A DNA stretch of 64,000 nucleotides, taken from the NCBI GenBank assembly GCA_022559845.1, contig CM040126.1:128182251-128246250 (forward strand), written 5' to 3'. The translations under genes were made by a program, and so were the position numbers. Numbering within the stretch: position 1 is the first letter of the stretch; every line of letters starts with the position of its first letter. The notes under the pieces were generated by a model. It did not search any database. It was not told the origin of the DNA and saw nothing but the letters and a program-made list of their open reading frames with translations. Positions 1 through 9,318 of this stretch are shown here, in pieces. Origin of the DNA: Amorphophallus konjac. Its lineage: Eukaryota > Streptophyta > Magnoliopsida > Alismatales > Araceae.

Positions 1-1829
1 CAGTAAATAAATAATTACATCAGTGATTTTAATTGCCCACTCTACGTAGGGAGGTAAAGGACTATACGTGGGACCCAGGTGTAGTGAACTCAGGTTGACG
101 AGCAGTAAGCCGGAAGGCTCTCGTGCCGGAGGCGGGCTTCTGGTCGGCACGGTTCTGCTGGGCCCACGGGACAGTAGGCGGGCCCGGCTATTGGGACGGC
201 GACATCCGAGCGTCTCCTTGCTGCAGCGACTGGCTGAGACGCTGCTGGGGGGTTGCTAGTCTATCCCTGGGAGCGGCGGTGGCCGAATGCATGCCGGCGT
301 ATTTTACCGGAATTATCCGGCGGACTACTCTGTTGGCCTGTTCTCGGGACAGAATTGCGCGCCTCCACGAAAATAATTATTGCGCCCAGATCTGGTATCG
401 GATCGAGGTGAAATTGGTAGCGTAGGAAAGTAAACGCAAAGATCTACGACATATATTAATTTCAGATCCAATCCAACAGCTGGACTGAAAATGAAATTGA
501 TGGTAACACTGTAACTACCTCTGGCTCGGAACCCAGAACACACAGGACAGAAAAGGATCTATATGAAGATGAACTTTGACCAAAATAAAAATGATGGATC
601 TAGACTCTGAGAAAATTATGGGTGGAAGGGGGGATGTTATGACCACTTATGAATTTTTTGGGATTTTTTGGAGATGACCAATTGGACAGGAAAAATACAA
701 CAAAGGACTACTATCCTGCATATCTGCAAACTGGCAGATTGCTGGGGGAAAAATTAAATTATTTGGAAAAATAGTACATGAAGGCGGAATGACACAAAAT
801 TTAAACTAGAGATAGGGGATGACAGGAAGAACAAACTCTCAAAATTTTAGGTCGAACAGATCTACGAGTTGGAAGATAAAATTCCGACCTCAGCTTGCTG
901 TCCAGCAGAGAACAGACCGGAGACGGTTGGCGGTGACGGAGCGACGGCGGCTCTATGGCGGTGGCGGCGGCGGTGCTGGGCTTCTCACTCAGAGAGGGGT
1001 TGATAGGGAGGCTTCACACCTCTAAAGATCTGAGCTTTCATAGCTCCAAGGGGGAGAGAGGAGAGAGAGGGGCTGCGCCCTTGGGTGCTTGGAGAATAAT
1101 TCTGATTTCTTCTTTCATTAATTCTATGAAATGTGGGAATACAAGCTTATATAGAAATAGATAAAAGACCTAAACTATCCCTAGATCTAGGGTTAGGGAG
1201 GGGCAAATGAAGGATAAGATATTAATCTCCCATGTGGTCAAATGACCATTAATAAAAAAATTACAACATGAATTAAATACTATAAAAGGGGGGCACCCCT
1301 TTGAAAAGGGGGTAACAATTTTGAATTTTTTTCTTTTTTCGTCCCCTTGGTCCAAGTCCTCCCATGGACTAAAGACCAGCCCATAGGTCCCATGATCCTA
1401 GGTGGACCAATGGGAAAGAGGGTGGGGGACCCTGCTGGACCTACTGGCTTTTTGCAAAGAAACCCAAAGATTCCTAAGGACTAACATATTGGCTTATAAT
1501 TGCCATACAATTGCTAACCAATTAACCCAAGGATATAAATGCAACTAAAGGATACAAATGCAAAAATAAAATGTTAGTGCCCGGTGTTGATTCCCATCAC
1601 TCCTCGATAAGCATTTTGGCGTGTTGATGGTTCCTGGATCAGAGGTAGGCTGAGGAAGGGAGCGTGTGGTAGCGGCTAGCTCAACCGTTGTGGCAGAGTG
1701 TGGCTGGCGATTAGTGGAGCCAATTCTCGAGGCGTGGCGATTTGCAGTTCAGGGAATTGCAATGATGGTGCGCCGAGAGATGCGGCGAGTGTGGTCCGAC
1801 GAGACACTTGGTGAGTGTTGTCCGAGGAG
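1..1829. other. Degenerate repeat DNA, no gene
   Basis: No reading frame here shows a recognisable domain; the short ORFs are low-complexity or GC-rich accidents. Read on the minus strand the segment resembles an LTR or retrotransposon leader: a TATA-like box near 1146-1154 is followed by a CT-rich tract (the purine run at 1050-1075 on the plus strand) and then a GCC-rich stretch. I could not find a partner copy or termini, so this is inference only. Removing element A joins this segment directly to 24777 onward. Confidence 0.4.
1146..1154 (-). promoter_or_regulatory. Possible TATA box of an LTR-like segment
   Basis: The minus strand reads CTATATAAG, followed about 75-95 bases downstream by a CT-rich leader-like tract. 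That order is common in plant LTR promoters. There is no other support. Confidence 0.25.
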
Positions 1830-1834
1830 CTGAC
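1830..1834. repeat. Target site duplication of element A, left copy (CTGAC)
   Basis: CTGAC directly precedes the left LTR of element A and recurs at 24772-24776 directly after its right LTR. Five bases is the usual duplication for copia elements. Confidence 0.95.
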
Positions 1835-2081
1835 TGATAAGTACAATATGAAGTGATCTAGAAGGGGAGGGGATGAATAGATCACTGTTTTTAAAGATTA
1901 AAAAAAAATTCTGCAGAGTATATTGCTAAATGCAAATAACCTTGAGCTCAGGCTAACGAATATGATGCAGTGCAGTTAATAGCTCAAGCAAATAGAAGGC
2001 ATATCATGATAGTACCACAATCGATCGCACAAGGGCTCAGAGGATTTTAAGGTGGTTCGGTCCTTCAGACCTACATCCACC

Positions 2082-2395
2082 CCACACTCAAACCGAGTGT
2101 GGCTTCACTAAAGGCTGGGCAACACAGCTTGCCAGACAACTGCTGATACACAGCTTCCCAGGAGAACAACCTCTCCTCTTCCTCCTACCCGGAGGGAACC
2201 TCTAGCGACCTGCAGTCACTAGAACCCAGAGACTTACGTCTCTCTTCCTCTTTACCAAGAGGGAACCCCACTAGTAGCAACCCTGCTACTAGTGAACCAG
2301 AGGTCGAAGACCCCTCTTCCTCCCAACCCGGAGGGAACCTACAAGCAGCTCACCTGCTGCTTGCAAACAGGAGAATGAATCTCCCTTCTCCTGAT
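2082..2395 (-). repeat. Stem-loop array in the R/U5 leader of element A LTR
   Basis: A run of short inverted repeats. Examples: CCACACTC with GAGTGTGG (2082-2102), AGAGAC with GTCTCT (around 2228-2243), a perfect 11-bp pair CACTAGTAGCA with TGCTACTAGTG (2269-2294), and CAAGCAGC with GCTGCTTG (about 2342-2363). They alternate with stems built on TTCCTCC...GGAGGGAA. The arms differ from stem to stem but stay complementary. Confidence 0.7.
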
Positions 2396-2730
2396 CTCAC
2401 AGGAGGACCCCGACCTCAATCCAGAGGATCGAAAACACAAACAAGGACAGTGGAAGAAAGATAAGAACAATAAACGGAAAAATACGAACGAAGAAAAATC
2501 AAATGCCAGAAAATAGAAACAATGTAGCTCAATACAGAGCAATAGACTTCGGATTTGATCCGCAAGTCAGAACAACTCTTCTGATCACTCTTCTGCTCTC
2601 TCTCTCTTTTTCTTTCTCTGCTATTCTTTCTTCTTTCTTTTCTTCTCCTGGATCGAAGGGCTCTCAATTTTCTTGTTTTTTTCTTCTATGCCTCTCTTCT
2701 TCGATCACCTTCATCTGAGGACGAAGGATT

Positions 2731-2740
2731 CTATTTATAG
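2731..2740 (-). promoter_or_regulatory. TATA box in element A 3' LTR
   Basis: The minus strand reads CTATAAATAG, followed in element orientation by a CT/GA-rich leader. The same box is at 23415-23424 in the other LTR. It is the likely core promoter of the element. Confidence 0.6.
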
Positions 2741-2944
2741 CTGAACAGCAGGTGGATAGGGCACAAAATGCGTGTGCCTCCCACGCTCGATCCAGAATCT
2801 TCCTGCCATGTGCCTTTATCAGATTGGTTCCTCTTGTCTCGGATCACGTGCAGCCCTGGAGTGTGGAATGTTCTTCCTCGGACCTGTAATGAGAGTAAGT
2901 CCTTTAATACGCTGCATGGCCATTAAAACCAAAACTGCATGAGG

Positions 2945-4040
2945 TATAGTAACAACACGACGTGACTATTACTCGAGATGACACAAGAACGACACGAGAT
3001 ACTCTGTAACAGGTCAGATACACAGAAGAAAATGACACGAGATACTCTGTAACAGGTCAGATACACAGAAGAAAATGACACGAGGAGAGGTTATAAGCAA
3101 AAGAGACACGAGGTCACGAATGCAAAAACAACACGAGGACAACACGGGCTAACGACAGAGACCGACATGAAGACTAAAGCGAGAAACCAACACGAGGACA
3201 GAATATAACGAAACGACTCGAGGTGAAAACAACACGAGGTGAAGTTTGACACGAAGTAAAAAAAAAAAAAAACAACGACACGAAGTATAGTGGTGACAAA
3301 CACACACTATATATAGAAAACGACACGAAGCCAGTAAGAACAGCACGAGATGAAAACAAGATGGGCTGATAACGACACGAAGTCAAAACAGTCAATAACG
3401 CGGGATCAGACTGCACGAGGTAAACTACACGAAGACTTAAGACGACACGAGGTGGCAATAAGGAGAACGACATGAAAACAACATGGACTAGCAACCGAAA
3501 TCGACACGAAGTCAAACAGTACAACACGAGGTGTTGTAACCAAGAAGAAGTGCCAATCAACACGAAGACAGTATGCAGAGAAACGACTCGAAGTGAGATG
3601 AGAACAGAATGAAACAAAGAAGACGACACGGAGTGCATAAAACCAACACGAAGACGTGGACTATAGTAACCGTCACGAAGTGTGGTTACTAAGTAGGAAC
3701 GACACGAGGTCTACAGGAAAACTACTCGAAGTTCATCAGAACTTTTAGAGCAGCTTCAGGAACACGACACGAAGTCATGAGAAGAGAAAACAATCACAAA
3801 GTGAAACGAACACTTGAACTTAGACTGACTTAGAGACTCAGCGAATGGACTCGAAGACAGGAATACAAAGGATGACATGGAACCAACACAGTAAACAAAT
3901 ACTGCACGAGGTGAAAGACAACACTCAATCGGACGACAACATGGCTAGCTCGAAACGAGGTGAAAATGCGAAGCAAGAACTACATGATGTTTGAGGAAAA
4001 CAGCACGAAGACAGAACATGAACGAACACACGCAGTGTTA
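2945..4040 (-). repeat. Tandem array of CTTCGTGTCG-type motifs in element A LTR
   Basis: About 45 degenerate copies of a roughly 10-16 base motif, consensus ACTTCGTGTCGTTTTC in element orientation (ACGACACGAAGT on the plus strand), spaced roughly 20-28 bases apart. It fills the U3 part of the LTR upstream of the TATA box. Element B carries the same motif array although its LTR is otherwise different. Confidence 0.85.
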
Positions 4041-4117
4041 CCTCTTAGCAGCTAATTCATATAAGACCATGGATAACTCAAGTGCAGGATATCTGAAAAA
4101 TAACAAGAACAATTAAC

Positions 4118-4197
4118 ATAGTGTTGCTCATCATCAAAACACTTAGGGAAGACACACAAGCCAACAATCTCCCCCTTTTTGATGATGGCAACACTAT
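4118..4197 (-). repeat. Inverted repeat spanning the PPT/3' LTR junction of element A
   Basis: Arm 4118-4139 (inside the LTR tip) and arm 4177-4197 (just outside the polypurine tract) are reverse complements with one or two mismatches. The polypurine tract and the LTR terminus lie in the loop. Equivalent arms occur in elements B and F. Confidence 0.75.
4167..4180 (-). promoter_or_regulatory. Polypurine tract of element A
   Basis: The minus strand reads AAAAAGGGGGAGAT directly before the 3' LTR. It is the expected primer for plus-strand DNA synthesis. Confidence 0.9.
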
Positions 4198-5766
4198 ATT
4201 AAATATGAGAGATAAGTTCAAAAGAGATCAATTCAGGATATATGATGCAGACAACTTAAAGCATACTTGCTTCCTTACCACCCCTGAGAAACCTGAACAC
4301 TCCCCCTGAACACAGCAACAGTTTACCTCAAACTTGATAAGTAACTCCCCCTTAACAAACTCTGAACCCCCGACACAATTCTCAACAGTTTACCTCAAAC
4401 TTGATAACTAACTCCCCCTCAACAAACTCTGAACCCCCGACACAGTTCTCTCCCCCTTTGACATCATCAAAACTAGGGGCAAATCTGAAGATACAGAGAA
4501 AGGAAAATTGCTGACTATAGAGAGAAAAACAGGACAGAGTAAGGCAGATAAATGGAGACTATTGAGATGTTTAGTCAATTAAGAAAGCCATTAATTTTAT
4601 GTGAGGATTTTTGAGGATCAGTTAGTCAGACTGTGCAAAAACTGTGAATAAGGATTCGCTCCATACACAGAACCAGATTCTAAGCAAGTGAGGTACAAGA
4701 TACCAGTTTGATCAAAATAAGTCTTTACTGAGAGAGTATTATGTAAGACAGTCAGAAGACAAAGACCTGTGGTATTGAGAACAAACAAATCAAAAGCTAT
4801 ACTTCAAGTGAGCAGGATCTTTAAAGATGGTCAAGATCAAAGGTAAGTCTGTCAAGTACACCTTTGACATTAGGGAGACACCTTGTTTAGAGGCAAGAAT
4901 CCCCAGTTACTCGGTGGCAGGACCACATTACCCCTTCAGATAAGAGGACAGAGATAGTATTCTAGCTGGTGTTGACATTAAGGTGACACCTTTATCTGAG
5001 GCCAGACACCCCAGTTACTAACCAGATATGTACCATAGCTCTGTATGATCAAGACAACTACTAAGACTAGATAATTACTGCCATCTCATGACATGGGAAA
5101 CATTCACTTCATTGATGAAAATCCCAGTTTCTCAATGAGCAGTTAACAAAGTTGATAACAATTTTATGAAATTTTTTTTTTATTAACCAGCTCTTAAAAC
5201 CTTGTTAATGAAGCTTGAGTCCGTTTGAGAACAATACACCAGATCTAAGGTGATACAGACTAAAGCACAAAATACCTCATTTCAGACTCAACATTGACTA
5301 AGTAGGTATGCAGTACTGACTAGATCAGAAGACAGTTACCGTGTAGGAAGATAATCTTTGAATTCAGATTTTGATCTCAGTGGGACTAACAGCTGAAATT
5401 CCAACAAGAAATTAGATGAACAGTCTTAAAGGATAAAGCATCCAACTCTTTCTTTTATACACCTCATCAACCTGATTCTCTTTTGATGTCAGCAAAATGT
5501 CGTTCGGAGTATGTTCAAATTAGGTCAAGGATCAAAACACCTTTTATAAATCAGCTCCCCCTGAGACCTTGACCCCAACACAAGCTTAACCAAGACAACC
5601 CTCAAAATACTTCAAAGAGAACACCATGAAGTTTGGACAGACTATTCAATCAAAACGGAGTGAGTCACCAAACACTCATAATGAAGTTATTTCTTCAGCA
5701 ACAGATGATGAATATGATAAGCATAATAACACATGACATGGTATTCAGAATTCAATTTTTTTTTAA
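4181..5766 (-). other. Non-coding region between pol and 3' LTR of element A
   Basis: About 1.6 kb with no supportable gene; unlike elements B and F it holds no extra ORF. It contains several extra polypurine-like blocks (GGGGGAG on the minus strand) at about 4300, 4346, 4412 and 4451-4473, the last with the same ATGATGTCAAAGGGGGAGA context seen in B. Confidence 0.7.
4316..4449 (-). repeat. 67-bp tandem duplication with polypurine-like blocks
   Basis: Two adjacent copies (4316-4382 and 4383-4449) differ at only a few bases. Each carries two CCCCC runs, which are polypurine-like blocks on the element strand. It lies 150-280 bases from the functional polypurine tract. Confidence 0.85.
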
Positions 5767-6713
5767 TCATGAAATTCTGTAAATACCTAGTTCTCTGCGC
5801 AGAGTGCTAAATTTTTCAGTATCCAGTGGCTTAGTAAAGATATCTACAATTTGTGAGTTAGTGCCAACATGGATCAACTCAAAAATCCTCCTAGCTACTT
5901 TATCTCGAATAAAATGATGCCTGATTTCAATATGTTTGGTTCGGGAATGAAGTACAGGATTCTTTGCAATATTTATTGCACTAGTATTGTCACAAAAGAT
6001 AGAAGTACAACCTAGCTCAACCGAGTAGTCCAGAAGCTGGTGTTTTATCCATATGACCTGTGTGCCACAGCTCCTGCTGCCACATACTCAGCTTCAGCAG
6101 TAGAGAGAGCCACAGAGTGTTGCTTCTTGGATCCCCAAGAGACTAAGCACCCTCCTAGAAATTCGCAGTGACCACTAGTGCTCTTCCTGTCCAATTTACA
6201 TCCTGCATAATCTGCATCAGTGTATGCAATGAGATCTAAACTACATGATGCAGGATACCAGAGACCTAGATCATGGGTGGCAGATAAGTATCTAAAAATT
6301 CTCTTTACAGCTGCCAGATGCAATTCAGTAGGCCTAGCCTGGTATCTGGCACACATCCCTACACTAAATTGAATGTCGGGCCTGGATGCAGTTAAGTAGA
6401 GGAGTGAACCGATCATACCTCTATATAGTTTAGCATCCACCTCTTTACCTTTTTCGTCTGAATCCAGTGAGGAGCTGGTACCCATGGGTGTTGAGATTGT
6501 CTTGAGGTTGGTCATTCCAAACCTTTTCAGCATCTCTAGAGTATACTTGGTTTGATTTATGAAACAACCATCCTCCATCTGTTTGACCTGCAGCCCAAGA
6601 AAGTATTTTAGTTCGCCAACTAGACTCATTTCAAATTCTTGGGACATAGACTCAGAAAAATCTTTACATAATTTTGAATTGTTAGATCCGAAAATGATAT
6701 CATGCATCAACAT
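5767..6713 (-). pseudogene. Element A pol, end of RT and RNase H domain
   Basis: Continues RT after the break at the YVDD site and runs through the copia RNase H. Visible motifs include ELKYFLGLQV (RT thumb), LIAYTDADYAG and KSTSG, and HSVALSTAEAEYVA near the RNase H active site. A one-base loss near 6055 shifts the frame; the last ~95 codons lie in the other frame and end at a stop at 5767-5769, at the usual end of a copia pol. Family knowledge: RNase H removes the RNA strand during reverse transcription in the particle. As it stands it is a pseudogene because of the two frame changes. Confidence 0.9.
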
Positions 6714-8286
6714 ATACCTGGACTACAATTAACTCCTTTCCGAGACTTTTAGTGAAGAGGGTTTGGTCAACCTTACCTCGAATGTAGCCCTTGCTCACAA
6801 GGAACTCAGAAAGTCTCTCATACCAGGCTCGGGGAGCCTGCTTCAATCCATAAAGGGCTTTATTCAACCTAAAAACTATGTTAGACTGAACAGAGAAATT
6901 AAACCCAGGAGGTTGTTCAACATATACCTCTTCCTTCAATAGCCCATTTAAGAATGCGCTTTTGACATCCATTTGCTGTAGCCGAATGTTTCTAGAGCAT
7001 GCAAATGCAAATAGAATTCTTATAGCTTCCATCCTAGCTACTGGTGCATAGGATTCATCAAAATCCACACCAAATTCCTGACTGTAGCCTTGAGCTACAA
7101 GTCTTGCTTTGTTTCTAGTGATAGCTCCATTTTCATCAATCTTATTTTTGAAAACCCATTTAGTGCCAATGACATGAGTGTTTTCAGGTCTAGGAACTAG
7201 TTTCCATACATTATTTTTCTCAAATTGATTTAATTCCTCACCCATGGAGGATACCCAAGAGTCATGCTTTAAAGCCTCTTCTACAGTCTTGGGTTCTATC
7301 TGAGATGTCAAGGTAGCTAAGTCCTGTTCTTGGACATTTCTAAAATGAGACCTTGTCCTAGTGGGGTCATGCAAATTACCTATGACATTTTCACTAGGGT
7401 GGTCTTTGTGAAAGATTACCTCACCTGAGGGTTCACCTACCTCAGTTGCTTCTTCTTGTTGTAGGTTTTCTGGTTGAGCAGTTGGCTGCATCTCTTCTTC
7501 TTCAATTTTCTCCAAGAAATCTCCCTCATCAGATGGCTCCCTGTCATCATTTATCTTTTTGTCAGATAGAACATTCTCATCAAACACTACATGAGGTGTT
7601 TCTTCAACAGTTTGCTCATCTTTATTGAAGACTCTGTAAGCCCTAGAGGTTTCTGAATATCTGAGAAAGATTCTAGGAGAGCTTCTTGCTTCAAACTTAT
7701 CCAAACCATTCTTACCATTATTGTGGATGAAACATTTGGAACCAAAGATTTTAAAGTAAGAAATGTTTGGCAGCTTACCCTTGAGGAGTTCATAAGGAGT
7801 TTTCTTATGAGTAGGTCTTACCAATGCTCGATTTAAAATGTAGCATGCTGTATTTGCAGCTTCTGCCCAAAATCTCCTTGGAAGTCCACTCTCAATCAGC
7901 ATAGTCCTGGCCATTTCAATTATTGACCTGTTTCTTCTCTCAACAATTCCATTCTGCTCCGGTGTCCTGGGAGAAGAAAATCTGTGAGTCACTCCCTCTC
8001 TTGAGCAAAATTCAGAGAATGAAGAGTTTTCAAATTCTCCTCCATGGTCAGACTGAATTGTAATGATATTATGTTCACCTTGCAGTTTGATTTTATTAAA
8101 AAGTTCTTCAAAGTGAACAAAAGCATCATTTTTATTTGCTAAACAGAACAACCAAGAAAATCTAGTGAAGTCATCAACTATGACTAGACCATATCTCTTA
8201 CCTGACAGGCTTTGTATTCGAGTAGGACCAAAGAGATCCATGTGCAAGTGCTGTAGTGGTTTAGATGAGAGACCCTCAGTTCTCAA
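6700..8286 (-). pseudogene. Element A pol, integrase and reverse transcriptase
   Basis: Open for 528 codons. The integrase core comes first, with its three acidic positions in [17 protein letters not shown] and [11 protein letters not shown], followed by a Glu-rich linker. Then comes copia RT with [29 protein letters not shown] and [12 protein letters not shown]. The ORF ends at VQVYVDA because four extra bases lie inside the YVDD catalytic site near 6705-6712, shifting the frame. The first codon is not a real start: the segment is the middle of pol, entered after a one-base frameshift near 8350. Codon use and identity are otherwise well preserved, in line with a recent insertion. Confidence 0.93.
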
Positions 8287-8864
8287 CTTAAAAACTGCAC
8301 GAGTCTGTTTACCTTGAGCACAAGCATCACAGAGCTTGGACCTAACAGGAATTTTATTTTGGGCAAACCTCTGACTAGGTTATAATTAGACAGTTTATTC
8401 AAAGTAGACACACTAGCGTGGCCTAGACGCCTATGCCAGTCAAAAGCAACATGTTCAGAATTAGCAGACAGACACAAGTTTGTTTCAGAATTATCATCTA
8501 GATCAACGATGTACACATTATTTACTCTATGACCTTTGAACATGATGTTATCAGAATTCAGCTCAAAGACAGTGCAAGAGTTGTGGTCAAAGAGTACCTT
8601 GTGTCCTTTGTCACAAAGCTGACTTATACTTACCAAGTTGTGCTGAAGTCCTTCTACAAGATACACATCTTCAATGGAGTTAGTAGAGGACTTACCAACC
8701 GTACCAATTCCAATTATTCTTCCTCTGTTATTTCCTCCGAATTTGACCAAGCACCCAAGCTTCATTTTTAGTTTGCTGAATTTGGACCGGTCACCTGTCA
8801 TGTGCCTGCTACAGCCGCTGTCAAGATACCACTTGTTATGCTCAGCTGCCAGGCTGACCTGCAA
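8283..8864 (-). pseudogene. Element A pol, aspartic protease and pre-integrase zinc domain
   Basis: Begins at the gag/pol border. The protease active site is seen as WYLDSGCSRHMTG, followed by LQHNLVSISQLCD and the pre-integrase histidine motif WHRRLGHAS. The matching CDAC cysteine pair lies in another frame because one base has been lost in an A-rich run near 8350, so the His2Cys2 zinc domain is split. Family knowledge: the protease cuts the Gag-Pol polyprotein, and the zinc domain precedes the integrase. Pol is not in the gag frame at this point; see the gag tail entry. Confidence 0.88.
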
Positions 8865-8868
8865 AAAT

Positions 8869-9318
8869 TCAGACAGAGTAATGTGGGACCCAATTCAAAT
8901 TGGGTCCAAAGCCAATTTTCAGACTATGCAAAAAGCACTTGGGAACCCATATCTGTTTTACTGTTTTCTTCAGTGGTTTTATGTGGGTTGATTCTTCCCT
9001 TTTGGCATTTCTTGGTGGGTGTTGAATGAACTTATTCCCATTTGAACTATGCTGTTTCTGAACACAAACATTGTTGGTTGGCCTCTTAGAGGATACGCGT
9101 GTGTGTTGAGCATAATTCAGGTAAGCATTTTTACTCCAATAAAATTTGTGCTGAAACTGGTGAACGTTGCCATGCTCTACTTGATAATTAGCATGATGAG
9201 CTTTCTTAACAAAATTTTTCACTCTTTTTGTGACATCAATAGGACTGGTTCTGTGAGAACCTTTGTTCCCCACCTATTGCACATGAGCAGTTCTTGTTTC
9301 AGGGTTTCCCGACTTAGG
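8869..9318 (-). pseudogene. Element A gag C-terminal tail
   Basis: Same frame as gag but after two in-frame stops (near 9319 and 9275). It is basic, rich in His, Lys and Asn, and ends in the Sirevirus-like signature WVPK...NWVP just before a TGA (8869-8871). Directly after the TGA comes a T-rich run and CAGG, where pol resumes in a different frame. Elements B and F end their gag with the same WVP signature and a TGA in the same position. This is probably the spacer end of Gag. Confidence 0.65.

Larger units (their letters stand above)
1835..4166 (-). repeat. Element A 3' LTR
   Basis: Starts TGATAAG and ends CCAACA on the plus strand; in element orientation it begins TGTTGG and ends TTATCA. 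It matches the interrupted right copy (11108-11198 plus 22610-24771). In element order it holds a 5' tip with an inverted repeat, about 1.1 kb of short degenerate repeats, a TATA box, a CT-rich leader and a stem-loop array. Confidence 0.95.

Noticed and set aside
955..1164. GC-rich ORFs in the first kilobase as exons of a plant gene
   Set aside because: There is no domain, splice context is not supported, and the composition fits an LTR leader read on the minus strand.
2945..4040. Regularly spaced short repeats resembling a CRISPR array
   Set aside because: The repeats are degenerate, spacing varies, the setting is a plant LTR and no cas genes exist.
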